From Anadara kagoshimensis (Eukaryota; Mollusca; Bivalvia; Arcoida; Arcidae): DNA of 64,000 nucleotides. Position 1 is the first letter of the stretch. The number at the start of each line of letters is the position of its first letter. The stretch lies in NCBI GenBank assembly GCA_021292105.1, contig CM037870.1, positions 50,284,747-50,348,746 on the forward strand. The letters run 5' to 3'. The notes beneath the pieces were generated by a model. That model worked only from the letters and a program-made list of their open reading frames with translations. It was not told where the DNA came from and ran no database searches. Below, piece after piece: positions 11,801 through 21,932 of the stretch. A program made the translations under genes and the position numbers.

Positions 11801-14800
11801 TACGACCTTTTGGCTTTCAACAGATACTGGGTATAATGCCAAGAAGAGTTCTAACTACCCCACATAAGTTAGGATATTGTGTGACAAAATATTGCTAACT
11901 GCTTATGTTGCTCTGTCTGTTTCAATCGCTTCCAATTGTTAGTGTTCTCTGTATCGGGCACTGGTGGTCTACTCTTTCTTTTCGAACTCTACAGAGGTGT
12001 CTTTAGCGTCTCTCATCCGAAAGACTATAGTAAAGTTTTTACAGGTCTAGTATGGGCAACAGATAAAAATGATCTCAGAAAATATCCAAATCCCGAATGA
12101 GGTTCGAATGCAATCTTTTGACTTCAAAAGCAAGTGACAGTACAGTCGTATCCGTCAATTAACTGTCTAAATACGATTACTTTTCCAACTGTAAAACAAA
12201 ATCATATGTTTAGTAGACTTTTTAATCGTTTTAGATCATTAAAGGTCAAATTCAAAGTTGACAGGTGACACTAACGTTTCCACACTTTTTAAACATTTCA
12301 TTGTTTCCGTTTTTCCGCCGATACTAGGTCAGGATCCTACCTGTGTTCAACAAGGGCAGATAAAAACCCTTGATAAGAACACAAATGAGAAAAAACAAAA
12401 ACACGTGAAATACATAAAGTCGCCCAAATCTTTTCAACTCATACACAGGTGTGGAGTGAAATATTGATGTTTGACACCCCGTTCAACGGCTCATAGGGAC
12501 TGGCTAAGTGAAAATAGGTTTTTCCGGTAATCTCAGTGATCTTAATAAGCCTACTGATATTTGTGACATTTGACACTTTTAAATGGACATAGGTGTGAAT
12601 AAAATAAAACGATAAAACAGGCTTCAGTTTCACAATCATTCCTTAGCTAAGATTTTCCTACCTGTGTTCAACAAGGGCAGATAAAAACCCTTGATAAGAA
12701 CACAATTGAGAAAAAACATTAACACGTGAAATACATAAAGTCGCCCAAATGCTTCCAACCTATACACAGGTGTGGAGTGAAATATTGATGTTTGACACCC
12801 CGTTCAACGGCTCATGGGGACTGGCTAAGTGAAAATAGGTTTTTCCGGTAAGCTAAGTGATTATTCATTATCATTCTTAATAAGCCTACTGATATTTGTG
12901 ACATTTGACTCTTTTAAATGGACATAGGTGTGAATAAAATAAAACGATAAAGCAGGCTCCAGTTTCCCAATCATTCCTTAAAGATTTTCCTTAACTTAAA
13001 TCTTGAAAAATTTCAAATCTTTATAATTTTGTTTATTTTCAAGATATTGAGGAATTTAAGGTGTCATTGTTAAGATCACTTCTAGATTAAAATATTTACA
13101 TTTAGTTCTAAAAAAATATTCACCAGTATTTCCAAAAAGAGATTACCATAATTTGCTAAATTTAAGTTACGGAAATTCTTAGCTAAGGAATGACTGTGAA
13201 ACTGGGGCTAGTTTATATGTTTTAGGACTAAAAACCAGATTTGATGTTTGTTTTTTATCGTTCATCAACGTAAGAACTGTTAAAGCAGTTGAGTTGAGTA
13301 ATGGTGATTAATGTCCCAGTCAAGAATATTTCACTTACATCGAGACGTCGCCAGCTATAGGCGAAGGTGCAGAAATTTTGCCTGTACCTTGCGCTGATGA
13401 CATTATACAGCAGTATTCTTTATCGTGCTTAGCCTACCAAGACATGGGACCTCGTTTATTTTAAGTTCCCATCCAAAAGATTCATGGCTGTCATTTCGTA
13501 ATGCCGAGTGCTTGGGGCGAAAGAACAGTCACTACCCAATTTTAAGTCTTGGGACAGACCCGGCCGGGGTTTGAGCCCATGACCTCCCACTTACGGAGCA
13601 AGCACTCTACCAACTGAGGTACCCTAGTGGTAAGCAGGCCGAGGCAAATCACTTAAATTATATATGTTATCTTTTTGTGTGTGGTGATTTTTAAAGAATA
13701 CCAGATTGAACAGAAGACATCGAATAATAAATTGGGACTCTTTGTAGAGTTGAGAACAAAATTACTTTTCATGGGCCATTCAGGAACTATCTACACTGTA
13801 ACAGTTCATCGTAAAATAGAGTCAGAGATTACCAAGTTTCACCGATAATTCAAGAAAGTCACTGTTTAAATTCCAAAAAATGTTATTCATAAGATTCCTT
13901 CCAAATTATTTCAATACGCGTGAACCAAAAATATCTTACACTTATTTATTGATGGCATCTATATATCTATTGTTATTACGATGTAGTTTTATAATAATAA
14001 AAAAACAATAGTTTATCTCACATTTAAGATGAACGGCCATCAGACACTTGTCAAAAAGTTATCCCAATGTTCATAACGACGGAAGGATAAACATTTTAAG
14101 ACCGAAATACAATTCTCGGAAATAGCCGTGTAGGCATTTTTACTGAAAAATGCCCATGTTCGTTGTAATTTATTATGCTTAATTTTAATATAACAAGACA
14201 TGATATCAGGTATGTTAAATATCGGTATGACATTGTTGTGACAAAGTGACAAGATGGTAACAAACACATCTTTCGAATGATCAGTATAAATGCATTTAAT
14301 GCATGCAATATAAGAAATGCCATAATTCACAATAAAGGGCTTGAAAAACCTTGCTAACTGAAAATACCAAACTTTGATCATAAGGGAGTTTCTACTTATC
14401 GCATGACTCATCTGTCATGTGTCAATTGTTTTCAATACAAATGTTTTATCAAATAAAAAAACCTAAATTAGCACATGACTTCTTTATATTCCAATATAAG
14501 AATAATAATAGTGAATTCAGTTTTCTACATTACGTCAAACTGCAACTTAGCTACTCCTGATTTATATGAAAAATGGCTATTTCAGGTTAAGACACTGTCT
14601 GGAGCATAAAAAGTTAAGTTGATAGAACTATTTAAAATGTCACCAATTAAGTCATTATGGTCCTTTAAGCAGGCCCATTCTATGCCACAAATATATAAAA
14701 ATATGCCATTATAATTGTTTCAGTTAATGCAAGTTGCAAGTTAATAAGAGGTATATGATTACAGTTAACTACGAGGAGAAGTACTGTAAATAGTAAGTAG

Positions 14801-17800
14801 GTAAGTAAGTAAGTAAGTAAGTAAGTACGCTTTAGACCAATTTACCACCGATAACCGAAAAAAAGGTCCGGGATATACACACATAGCGCCGATAAAGAAT
14901 TTAAAAAAAATTGTACATACTGAAGATTTAACATAATGGTGATATAAGGTTCCATGTGCATAACTTAAATATTACTATTTAATAAAAAATTAACATCGGT
15001 GTAAAACTTGTGTTAGTTTTGTTTCAATAGCAATGCATACATTACATCAACAAAGAATATTAAAAACTTAGCTTTTGTTCTTCGTCATTTAAACACAATG
15101 GTCAAAAAGTGTTAATTTTGTATCAAATGTAATGCACGCATTCCGTTAATAAGACATATGGAAAAACCTCACCGTCTTTAAATGAACACTTAAGACAATA
15201 CACGGTAAATAAGCCTAATATTTATAGTGCAAATATTATTATTTCAAGAACTGTTTAAATTCGGGGTGGCGACTGTGTTATTTTGTTTCAATGGCAATAC
15301 ACACATTCGGTGAACATAGAATGTTAAAAAAACACCATTTGCACATGAACACTTCAATGTTAAAATAGTAAAAATATTGCTATTTAAAATAATAAGAAAA
15401 AATCCTTTATCATTCATAATATAAAGACTATAACTGGGGGCATTTTAATGACAGATACAATTTGGTTTCACAATTTCGGTCCAAGCATTTCTAATGAGGA
15501 ATTGTATTCAGAAACGGCCGTCTAGTGCTGTAAAATTAAAACTGGGGTAATATGTTGTTAGCAAACTTACATTTGGGTCAGTTATTTTTTCAAACGTAGG
15601 TGTAAGGTAGTATCTGATTCCTTCTTCTGATCCCTCCAGGGTCAGCCCTCGCACCAGTAGTACCGTCAACAATATATATGGAAATATCGCAGTAACATAT
15701 ACAACCTGGAAGGATATAAAATAATTACTCTCTCTCTCTCTCTCTCTCTCGTATGGCATATAAAGTCCGCACAGATTAAATGCAGACACGAGTTTCTTAT
15801 TCAATATATACTTGTAAATGCACCATATAAATAGGTAAATGTTTGCTAATGCCAAATACTAGTGGTCAAATGTTCTAGTAATCCGTTTGATACTAGTATT
15901 CAAAAAGAAAAAAATATTATGTTCAGTCAATACATCATTATCGATATATCTTTAATTCCAACATGATCAGTTTCTTAATTAATGTATTACAACAAGTCAA
16001 TTTAAAGAACCATTGGTTAGTATAAATAAACAATTTCGAAAATCCAATCGAGTTACAGCAGCAAAAATGATCAACCAATGATCCTATCATTAGGATGTAA
16101 TACGTTACCAATGTATACATGTAACTAATATTTACCTTGCCAAGTGATTGAACGCCTTTACATAAAACACAGAAAGTCACAGTCCAGGCTAGCAACAAAC
16201 ACAAAGCTAGATCCCACTTAACCCCACCACTCTCTTCTAAACTACCCGAGATGTCCAAAACGTTGTTTCTGTAATCACAATACAAGAGTAAGCTATTAAA
16301 ACCTGCACCACAACGTTAATGCTCGATTAATTGAATAGGTGAAATACGTCTAAGTCAAGAATATTTCACTTATATCGAGACGTCCTCAGCTACAGATGCA
16401 ATGGTGGTAATTTTAACCTTTGCAGTGCCGTCAGGGCAATGTACAGGGAGGGATCTTGAAGGTACTTTACATAACATTTGCAAAGGTTATCTCTTCACTT
16501 GTCTATTATCCTGATATTGAGGAAATCAGCTGCAGCGACTTCTCTAAAATAACAATGTGCGTTGACGGGATTCGAATCCCTGGCGTTGGGATCTAAAGTC
16601 ACTGACTGTGTTAAACTCATGCATCGGGTATTTATTTAATTGAGGTTACATTTACACTTACTTCCAGAAATCTTCACTGGGTGTTGTTATCGCCTGTGCC
16701 TCAAGAGAAACATTAGCTGTAAAAGAAATGCAACTTTAATTCAATTATAAAATTTATTTTTAACATAGCATATTGAAATCAAAAACAAACATACCATTTT
16801 ATGACAACATGTGCATATTTGTGTAAGTAGCACGTGTCGGCGCCCGTATTATCTAAATTACAATCACAAAAGCAAAGTTAAACTTTGAAAACTGGCAAAT
16901 TCAGTAAAACGTGAATTTCCAGAAGGGAAAAGGCCGATTCATACGCATACTTGTAAAACTTCTGCAAAGCTTTGAAACTTTTAAAATGAAAGAAAAACAG
17001 TCCGTCAGCTGTTCAAACATACGGGGTAAACATTGGTCCTTTTAATGAATGATTCAGTCTGTATTATTGCGATCTTTTCTTATAAGTCTGGAATCTTGCT
17101 AAACCATGTACTGTCATAAAGTGATAGGAATCAATGTAATTATGTTTTAAGTCTGTTTATGGTAGGCGCAAATGACAAAAATAAATAGCACAGCATTTAC
17201 CACATTCGGGTCTAGTTCCGTTCCAAATACCAATCTGGCTCTGATTATAAATACCATGACGACATGCACATGTATTCCATGCATTATTGCAGGAGGACCA
17301 CGGCAGTGATGACGACATAGAAGCAAAGAAGAAATAGAGACACCATGCAATAATAACACAGTAATAAAGAGCAATGAAGGCTGTAACAATAACCATAGCA
17401 AAACCAAGCCCTGAAAAAATATATAGGTATAGTTAAATTGTAACAATACTGAACAGTGCCAATCTCCCGTGTACACAACACGTAAACAGCTCTCTAGAAA
17501 CCTCTGTTGAAAGCGTTCACGGTATATGCATTAGTTTCTTGCAATTATCAGATTTTATGTAACTTTTAAGTTACCAACACCAAATAGAAAAGTTCAGAAA
17601 ATGTTCAAGGGCCGATACAATACAATGTATTTACGTATTGTATGTAATCAAACATTATCATTATCAGCGCAGGATTGATTGGTTGTGTTCATTTAGTCTA
17701 TAACGGTTTAATACTGAATGCATGGAAATAATGGAGGCCGCGTTAGCCTAATGGATAAGATGTCAGTCTACAAATTCAGCGTCTCTCACCGCTTTGGGTT

Positions 17801-19681
17801 CGAGTCCCGCTCAGACCACATGTGGGAAAGTGAATTTTCCTTGCCGTTGGCCTTAACTGGTTCACCTGGTATCAGTATAATAGACTGGGGGAGTAGTTCG
17901 CTTGTCTACGGCGTACTGACTCTGTGAGCTAGCAACTTAAAGTCGTCCTGAGTGCGCGCTAGTACAAGGCAGACCATACAACACACTCGCACTTCACATG
18001 CATACACGAAATTGTTCATAGAATAATCTATAGAGATTAATAAAATAGTTCTCGTCGCGAATAGCTGAACAATTGCTGATGCGACGTTAAGCAACATTCA
18101 ACCAAACCAAACCATGGAAATAATGTAAAAGGAAGAGTTTATGTGTTTTGTTTACAGCGCTCGAAACGGTATGCAACAAACCCGGGCTGGCGCCTGTGTC
18201 ATCTTTGTGATGAAGTGTACAACAAACCTTTAAATGCTGGATTCGCTCGCCATATCTTCAAAGGTCCAAGTCTTGCATACTGTCCGAGACAAATCTCCAG
18301 ATAAAACAAAGGGATACCGACAATGAACAGACACACAAAGTACGGTATCAGGAACGCTCCTATAACAAGTAATTAAAGATACCATATTTCAGATTCCATT
18401 CGCAATTTTGCAATGCCCTGTTAATTTGCTATCTGAATTAACCAATGTAGAATATAACGTGTTTTGTGTTTATAATTAACAGATCAAGAATAGAGCTTGT
18501 GTTTGCAAGTCTCAAAAATAAAATGTTAATGTTAATATATTGCATCAATTTTTTGAACATATAATCTTGAGTCTGCAAGGATCTATTTTTATAGATTTTT
18601 GTGAGATCCGACCGAAATGCACATATAACCTTTTAATTCCAAAAACCGAAATGTTGATTACATGCCTTTTGTGTTACCATCCCATACCAGTAACAAAGTA
18701 CATACTCACATGCAAATATTATATTATTAGGCATTTATAAAAACTATCCGAAGGACATGGATATGGATAATTTAAGTGAGCATTTCTAAAGTACCTATAG
18801 GTCTATGGGACAAATATATCCAGGGTAATTTTGGAATCAGAGACATCATACTTATCAACAATATCGTAATGGCGGCCATAAAACTTGATAAGCATAGGCC
18901 TATAATATCCTTGCGTCAACAATTCAATGTATTTTTTACAAACAGCTTGCTTCGTTGAATTAAGTTACCATAGCCTATTAATTCTGAAATAAATACACCA
19001 AAAACGGGAGAAGCATGTATAAGGAAAGTTGACAATAAAATAAATGAAGTCATCACGTTGTCGTACACTTTCTTTGGTGGGTGCAAGTCTAAACATGATG
19101 CGAAATTTGAAGAATGGATCTACCTTTTATTTCAAGCTTACTGGGATAGATGGAATACACATAATCTCCATTATATACTTACATTTTATGTAAATATACT
19201 AGTATGAATTTTTATTAATTTATTCAAATGGATTGTAAGATAAATGGTATCGATCGGTATCCTCAAATAGTACTATAACCAACTGGACATGGATGATTGA
19301 ATCCAGTTCTAATCTGAAACCAGAAGTGTTTTAATCAGTACTCCCAAATACTAGTATATGTTAGCTTATTCTTATCTTGTGTGTCAGCCGTTTTTATAAA
19401 TGATATTGTTTTGTCATTGAATATGCTGCTACAGTGATCGAAGTTTTTAAGTTCTTAAAGATACAATCTTCAAAGTGTACAAACACACATTACATTATCA
19501 TTATTTGAAGCCATACCCTATGTGTGTGAAATAATGCGAGAACGTTTGTTACTGTACCTCCGCCATTTTTATAGCACAAATACGGGAACCGCCAAACATT
19601 ACCAAGTCCAACTGCGAATCCAATCAATGTTAGAACAAACTCTACCTGGCTTCCCCATGTATCTCTAGAAGAACCTCCATC
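2780..19681 (-). CDS. SLC6-family Na+/Cl- dependent neurotransmitter/amino-acid transporter, TM1-TM6 part (7 exons, partial)
   Basis: Seven minus-strand exons join in frame (19681-19558, 18359-18228, 17410-17201, 16716-16662, 16268-16136, 15705-15571, 2883-2780), about 297 codons. Each has AG/GT borders and matching phases (0-1-1-1-2-0-0, ending in phase 2). The protein shows the SLC6 order: TM1 with [22 protein letters not shown]2 with GAFLIPYF and [10 protein letters not shown]3 followed by [15 protein letters not shown] (the paired extracellular-loop cysteines) and N-glycosylation sites NQS, NGT and NVS, TM4, [12 protein letters not shown] in TM5, then the unwound TM6 with QIFFSL and SYNKFNNN. 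These proteins are plasma-membrane symporters that move amino acids or amines with sodium and chloride. Glycine rather than aspartate in TM1 argues against a monoamine transporter; LPW..CNN.WNT resembles glycine transporters. TM7-12 lie left of the window and the first coding exon was not found. Substrate is unproven. Confidence 0.95.
2982..3285 (-). repeat. Retroelement 3' tail with five ~47-bp tandem units
   Basis: On the minus strand, 3,285-3,200 matches the 3' UTR (AAGGAGCTTAACCTTCTGGA, then the GGAGCACCC block). The terminal unit, seen in other copies once, then repeats about five times from 3,200 to 2,982 (plus-strand unit ACCAATCCATGTCCAAATCA and so on, 47 bp, one unit shortened). Confidence 0.75.
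3482..3578. promoter_or_regulatory. Cluster of four CRE/bZIP-like sites with a CCAAT box
   Basis: TTACGTAA at 3,482, TTACGTCA at 3,505 and 3,527, and GACGTAAC at 3,571 are spaced 23, 22 and 44 bases apart. An inverted CCAAT (ATTGG) lies at 3,546-3,550. Such sites bind CREB/ATF or PAR-bZIP factors in animals. It lies inside the SLC6 intron, 600 bases upstream (in gene sense) of the TM6 exon. Function is inferred only. Confidence 0.4.
3708..3781. repeat. Perfect 33-bp inverted repeat (hairpin, 8-nt loop)
   Basis: The left arm 3,708-3,740 (AAGAAATAACATTTTATTTG...) and right arm 3,749-3,781 are exact reverse complements over 33 bases, with loop ATAATACC. No terminal duplication or other element ends are seen. 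Confidence 0.95.
4377..4451. repeat. 35-bp inverted repeat with one mismatch (hairpin, 5-nt loop)
   Basis: Arms 4,377-4,411 and 4,417-4,451 (CTGACTTGTAAAACATATAT...) pair over 35 positions with a single mismatch, around the loop CTACA. It is unrelated in sequence to the hairpin at 3,708. Confidence 0.95.
4545..4775 (+). repeat. Left arm of a dispersed inverted repeat pair
   Basis: ATGTAGCTAAGCCCGTCCAT, GTGGATCGAGGAACTAAATA, AAGGTAACCGTTACACACTT and GGAAGTTGCGATTGTCGAAG recur in reverse complement at 9,618-10,240. The pair are two copies of one repeat in opposite orientation, about 5 kb apart. Confidence 0.75.
5454..7141 (+). repeat. AGCTCACC...GGGCCTCTTGTT element with eight ~145-bp internal units
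   Basis: It begins AGCTCACCTGAGCC with a GAAA-loop hairpin (TGAGCC-GAAA-GGCTCA, 5,461-5,476) and ends with the palindrome GGCCCATGGGCC (7,123-7,134) followed by TCTTGTT. Between 5,930 and 7,110 a unit of about 145 bp repeats, each with GGTCATGGGTTCAAAGGTCA followed by AGGTCACAGATG. No protein is encoded. Confidence 0.8.
7190..7612 (-). mobile_element. Retroelement 3' fragment (inverted copy)
   Basis: The reverse complement of 7,395-7,612 matches 690-905: TATGGTAGAGCTTGTTCCCA, then the KFYGRHH-equivalent stretch. The 7,190-7,395 part matches the 3' UTR and its TTTGCTTTGGAATTGTG tail. The frames are decayed. Confidence 0.75.
8225..8728 (-). repeat. Inverted, truncated copy of the AGCTCACC element
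   Basis: The reverse complement begins AGGTGAGCTATTGCGATGG, CACCGTCCGTCGTC, then CTCCTCCAAAACTACCTGGC, matching 5,480-5,600, followed by two diverged AAGGTCA-containing units. It has the opposite orientation to 5,454-7,141, 1.1 kb away. Confidence 0.7.
9618..10240 (-). repeat. Right, inverted copy of the repeat, split by a MITE
   Basis: 10,061-10,240 and 9,618-9,676 match the reverse complement of 4,545-4,775. The 377-bp segment between them is absent from the left copy and has its own inverted ends. Confidence 0.75.
9679..10055. mobile_element. 377-bp MITE with ~50-bp terminal inverted repeats
   Basis: CCTATTTTGTTCCAACACAA at the left and CCTAATTCGTTCCAACACGG read from the right continue as inverted repeats to CATGCCTCCAT. 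ATAT flanks both sides (9,675-9,678 and 10,056-10,059). Comparison with 4,545-4,775 gives the empty site. No coding capacity. Confidence 0.8.
12341..12985 (+). repeat. Tandem duplication, 321-bp period
   Basis: CTGTGTTCAACAAGGGCAGA starts at 12,341 and again at 12,662, and the two copies stay nearly identical. Copy two has a small insertion near 12,860 (TTATTCATTATCATTC). The end of each copy carries the inverted-repeat end of the neighbouring MITE. Confidence 0.85.
12955..13209. mobile_element. ~255-bp MITE with terminal inverted repeats
   Basis: CTCCAGTTTCCCAATCATTC at the left pairs with the right end, which read backwards is CCCCAGTTTCACAGTCATTC CTTAGCTAAG. The same end sequence is at 12,620-12,650 in the first copy of the adjacent duplication. 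Non-coding. Confidence 0.65.
13300..13640 (-). mobile_element. tRNA-derived SINE
   Basis: On the minus strand the head reads TACCTCAGTTGGTAGAGTGC (box A) and GGGCTCAAACCCC (box B). The body ends GTGAAATATTCTTGACTGGG near 13,318. The same body and tail recur at 16,350, 25,990 and 50,455. Confidence 0.75.
14801..14828 (+). repeat. (GTAA)n microsatellite
   Basis: Seven GTAA units, uninterrupted. Confidence 0.95.
15571..15705 (-). CDS. SLC6 transporter exon: TM5
   Basis: Exactly 45 codons, phase 0 at both ends, with acceptor CCTTCCAG and donor GTAAGT. It encodes [20 protein letters not shown], then [20 protein letters not shown] and ITDPN, matching the TM5-loop-pre-TM6 stretch of SLC6 proteins. 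The next exon must begin with VW and is found 12.7 kb away at 2,883. Confidence 0.95.
15727..15750 (+). repeat. (TC)n microsatellite
   Basis: Twelve TC units just upstream, in gene sense, of the SLC6 TM5 exon acceptor. Confidence 0.95.
16136..16268 (-). CDS. SLC6 transporter exon: TM4
   Basis: The acceptor is GTGATTACAG and the donor GTAAAT, phase 2 to phase 0. It reads [20 protein letters not shown], then TM4 ([20 protein letters not shown]) and QSLGK. The pattern FW(K/E)..VL.IS....GG..W.L is diagnostic of the family. Confidence 0.95.
16350..16640 (-). mobile_element. tRNA-derived SINE in SLC6 intron
   Basis: Minus strand: box B GGGATTCGAATCCCG near 16,570 and the shared end GTGAAATATTCTTGACTTAG near 16,350. 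The head is more diverged than in the copy at 13,640. Confidence 0.65.
16662..16716 (-). CDS. SLC6 transporter exon: end of extracellular loop 2
   Basis: A 55-base exon with acceptor CTTTTACAG and donor GTAAGT, phase 1 to phase 2. It encodes [17 protein letters not shown], with an NVS sequon and the conserved (E/D)FW that precedes TM4. It is too short to be found as an open frame but is fixed by phase on both sides. Confidence 0.92.
16786..16940 (-). repeat. Retroelement 3' tail copy
   Basis: The reverse complement (TTCCCTTCTGGAAATTCACG, then a stretch near CCAGTTTTCAAAG and ACTTTGCTTTTGTGATTG) matches the retroelement 3' UTR seen at 960-1,100. It lies in the SLC6 intron between the TM3 and loop-2 exons. 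Confidence 0.65.
17201..17410 (-). CDS. SLC6 transporter exon: TM3 and extracellular loop 2
   Basis: The acceptor is TTTTTTCAG and the donor GTAAATG, phase 1 at both ends, 69 whole codons. TM3 begins [17 protein letters not shown]. The loop has [15 protein letters not shown], with the cysteines expected to form the loop disulfide, then two N-glycosylation sequons (NQS and NGT). The YY in TM3 includes the tyrosine that usually contacts substrate carboxylate. Confidence 0.95.
17734..18112 (+). mobile_element. tRNA-Arg-like SINE with perfect 13-bp target duplication
   Basis: The head GGCCGCGTTAGCCTAATGGA (box A) and GGGTTCGAGTCCC (box B, about 17,798) resembles a tRNA-Arg. The 379-bp body ends in an ACCAAACC-type tail. 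CATGGAAATAATG flanks both sides (17,721-17,733 and 18,113-18,125) without a mismatch, so the insertion is recent. It lies between the TM2 and TM3 exons of SLC6. Confidence 0.9.
18228..18359 (-). CDS. SLC6 transporter exon: TM2
   Basis: Phase 1 at both ends, with acceptor TTGTTATAG and donor GTTTGT. It completes GGG-AFLIPY and encodes TM2 ([20 protein letters not shown]), then [16 protein letters not shown], the intracellular loop 1 that precedes TM3 in the family. Confidence 0.94.
18745..19005 (-). mobile_element. Retroelement 3' coding fragment in SLC6 intron
   Basis: The reverse complement contains TTATCAAGTTTTATGGCCGC and GATATTGTTGATAAGTATGA, matching the KFYGRHHSIVDKFDV region at about 810-890. 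It lies between the TM1 and TM2 exons of the transporter. No intact frame remains. Confidence 0.7.
19558..19681 (-). CDS. SLC6 transporter exon: TM1
   Basis: The exon follows a TTTTGTTTTAG acceptor and ends with a GTACAG donor. It starts in phase 0, encodes 41 residues and leaves one base. It reads [15 protein letters not shown], then the TM1 signature [19 protein letters not shown]. The W-G-x-x-V/I-E-F lead-in and the NVWRFPY core form the substrate and sodium site region of the family. An upstream coding exon is needed, because no in-frame start lies here. Confidence 0.95.
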
Positions 19682-21750
19682 CTAAAACAAAATAGTAGTT
19701 CAAAGATACTCGTATATACTAGTTATACTTAAAATCTTAACGGAATTAATAGGAGCAGCTTGCGACAGGAAATTAAATTCACATTTTTCGCAGCTCTTCA
19801 AATATAAAAAGGTATATATACTCGTATTAAATACGAAACTATTCTCTCAACATTCCCTTCAAGATTGGGACCGGTGTAACATCAGTTGAGCACAATTTTA
19901 CCAGTGCATGTTAAATTACGACTAAGATACAAAATACATTTTAGTTCCGTTAAAAACAAACTGGTCATTGCTTTATTAAATTATACAGGTATATTAAATT
20001 TGGCTGAATTTATAAGGAATGGTCAAAGACATACAAACTGCTTTTATTAGGACGATTACCATATTTGGATTAAATTAAAATCCTTGAAAGTCATAAATTA
20101 TAAAATAAAAATAGACATGCTGTTAGTTTCCATGTGAATATGAAGTCAATAAAATCATTTTATTGTTGATTGAAGTGATTTTTACATATCTCATAGTACA
20201 AAAGAACAAAATTTGCATTTTAAAAGAAAGTTGCAACTTCTTATGAATTCCTGACAGCACGTTGTATGTGGCTAAAATAGACTTTACACTATCGGTTGAG
20301 ATAAACAAAGTCGTAAAATTTTGAAAACAAAACAATATTTTTGTGATATCAAAAAAAAAAAAAAAACTTTTCGTCTATGACCTAATCTTTAAGGCTTCAT
20401 CAAGAGATAGAAAGTGTCATTAGGCGTAGAAATTGTCAACACTTCATTAGGAGTTGTAACAGTGTTAACACCTTTTCTGATGAACCTGTAAGTCAAATCA
20501 ACAATCAGTTCTACATTTTATAATAAACAACAGTAATTACGTGTCAATATTTACCATTCTAATTTCTTTTTCTCATGAAAACCCTTGTTGCTGATAGCTA
20601 TAACAATTCTTTTAACTTATTTTGTTTCGGACGTTCTTGGTTGAATCTCAGTTACCTTTTACCCAGAGCACAGTTAATTCTTTATCTTTGGGTTTAATTT
20701 TATGCAGCTAAACTAAATATTTTAACTGTGTATTCGTATAAACCTTTGTACCTGACCAGAAGTGGAGCTGGACATGTTTGACCTGCCAGCCACCCAAAGT
20801 TTATATGTTTCCCTTTTGCCAAGGTAAAAGTAATGAGCACAAAGCACGTTACGGGTTTTAAAACTCGATGTAAAAATTTCGTTATACTAGTTGTATATAG
20901 TATCGCCAAACTGAATGACTTATGAGACGTATGGACACCAAAACCATCGGTCAGTCCGACATGTTAAACTAGTTGAACTTTAGAAAAGACATTAATATGT
21001 AGGATCACATACACTGACTTGATATTGGGTCAGTTATGTACACATATATAACTCAGTAAAAGTTGAATATCATTTTCTTTTCATCTGTCCAAAATATGAT
21101 ACTTTTAGAAAAAAGTATATTGACAAGAAATGTCTTGCAGATCCCTCACCAATGCAAACCAAGAGAAAATATCCAGATTATTAAATCCCCAGAATTATTT
21201 TGATTTCTTCATTCCTTAAACAATCTTTAGCTACTAGAGTAATCCGTTTATCAGTATCATTATTTTATATCTATATTGCAAATTAGCTAATATTAATATG
21301 TTATTTAATATTACATGTTATAATTTTTATATGTTATAATGGAGAACACTGTTTACATTATAATTTTATATACTCGATGGTACTTTATATGTATTTGCAG
21401 TATTCCAATTAAAAAATACGTACTTGTCCTGGATTGCTTCGTTCTCCTTTTTTCTTTTTTTTCAAAAATTAAAAATTATTATGAATGCTGAATTTGATGT
21501 TGGATGACGACTTGGGATCTATTGACAAGACGCCAAACTACAATGTACAATTAAAACCATCTCTAGTTTTATTGGAGATGTACATCAAACCAGTGGTGAA
21601 GAATGTCACCTAGAGTGCCATCAAGTATTGGCATGAGTGTAAAGCTTTAGATTTCGTCAACAAGTTTGGCTTCTGTCAGCAATGTTTGTTTGAGTTAAAA
21701 CAGTCTAAATGTCTTTATACATCTGGGCTGTACATGGAGTAATATGTATT
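19682..21750. other. No supportable gene; candidate upstream SLC6 region
   Basis: This is the region upstream of the TM1 exon on the minus strand, where an N-terminal exon is expected. I tested a donor-like GTACGT at about 21,419, preceded in phase by lysine codons and SNPGQ, but no ATG precedes it before a stop. A fragment near 20,395-20,475 (CTTCATTAGGAGTTG) recurs at 41,690-41,740 and 30,200. Confidence 0.5.
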
Positions 21751-21755
21751 TTAAT

Positions 21756-21932
21756 ACAGTCAAACCTGTCTTAAAGGCCACCTCTACATAAGGGCATATG
21801 TTTTAAAGCCAGTAAAAAATTATCCATTTTGTGTTTTATTCGTGTTATTTCAATCTGCATATAAAGGCCAACTGTCCATAAAGGTCACTTTAATGGTTCC
21901 CATAGACGGCCTTTATAGACATATTTGACTGT
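21756..21932. mobile_element. 177-bp MITE (ACAGTCAAACCTGTC family)
   Basis: ACAGTCAAACCTGTCTTAAA at the left, and read from the right ACAGTCAAATATGTCTATAA, with GGCC following in both. TTAAT flanks both sides (about 21,751-21,755 and 21,933-21,937). Non-coding. Confidence 0.75.

Larger units (their letters stand above)
2884..15570 (-). other. 12.7 kb repeat-filled intron of the SLC6 gene
   Basis: The intron lies between the TM5 and TM6 exons. It contains retroelement 3' tails, two hairpins, a CRE-like cluster, an AAGGTCA array element with a second inverted copy, an inverted repeat pair holding a MITE, a 321-bp duplication, another MITE and a SINE. No additional SLC6 exon is needed or seen, because the phases on both sides fit directly. 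The open frames inside (for example 14,040-14,411 on the minus strand) resemble nothing known. Confidence 0.85.

Noticed and set aside
14040-14411. 123-codon minus-strand frame in the SLC6 intron
   Set aside because: No motif, overlapped by another frame, and SLC6 phases do not need an exon here.
17750-17820. Functional tRNA-Arg gene
   Set aside because: Boxes A and B are present, but the acceptor stem does not close and the sequence runs into a SINE body with target duplications.
21415-21460. Possible N-terminal SLC6 exon ending at GTACGT
   Set aside because: Phase fits and the text is lysine-rich, but an in-frame stop precedes it and there is neither an ATG nor a good acceptor.
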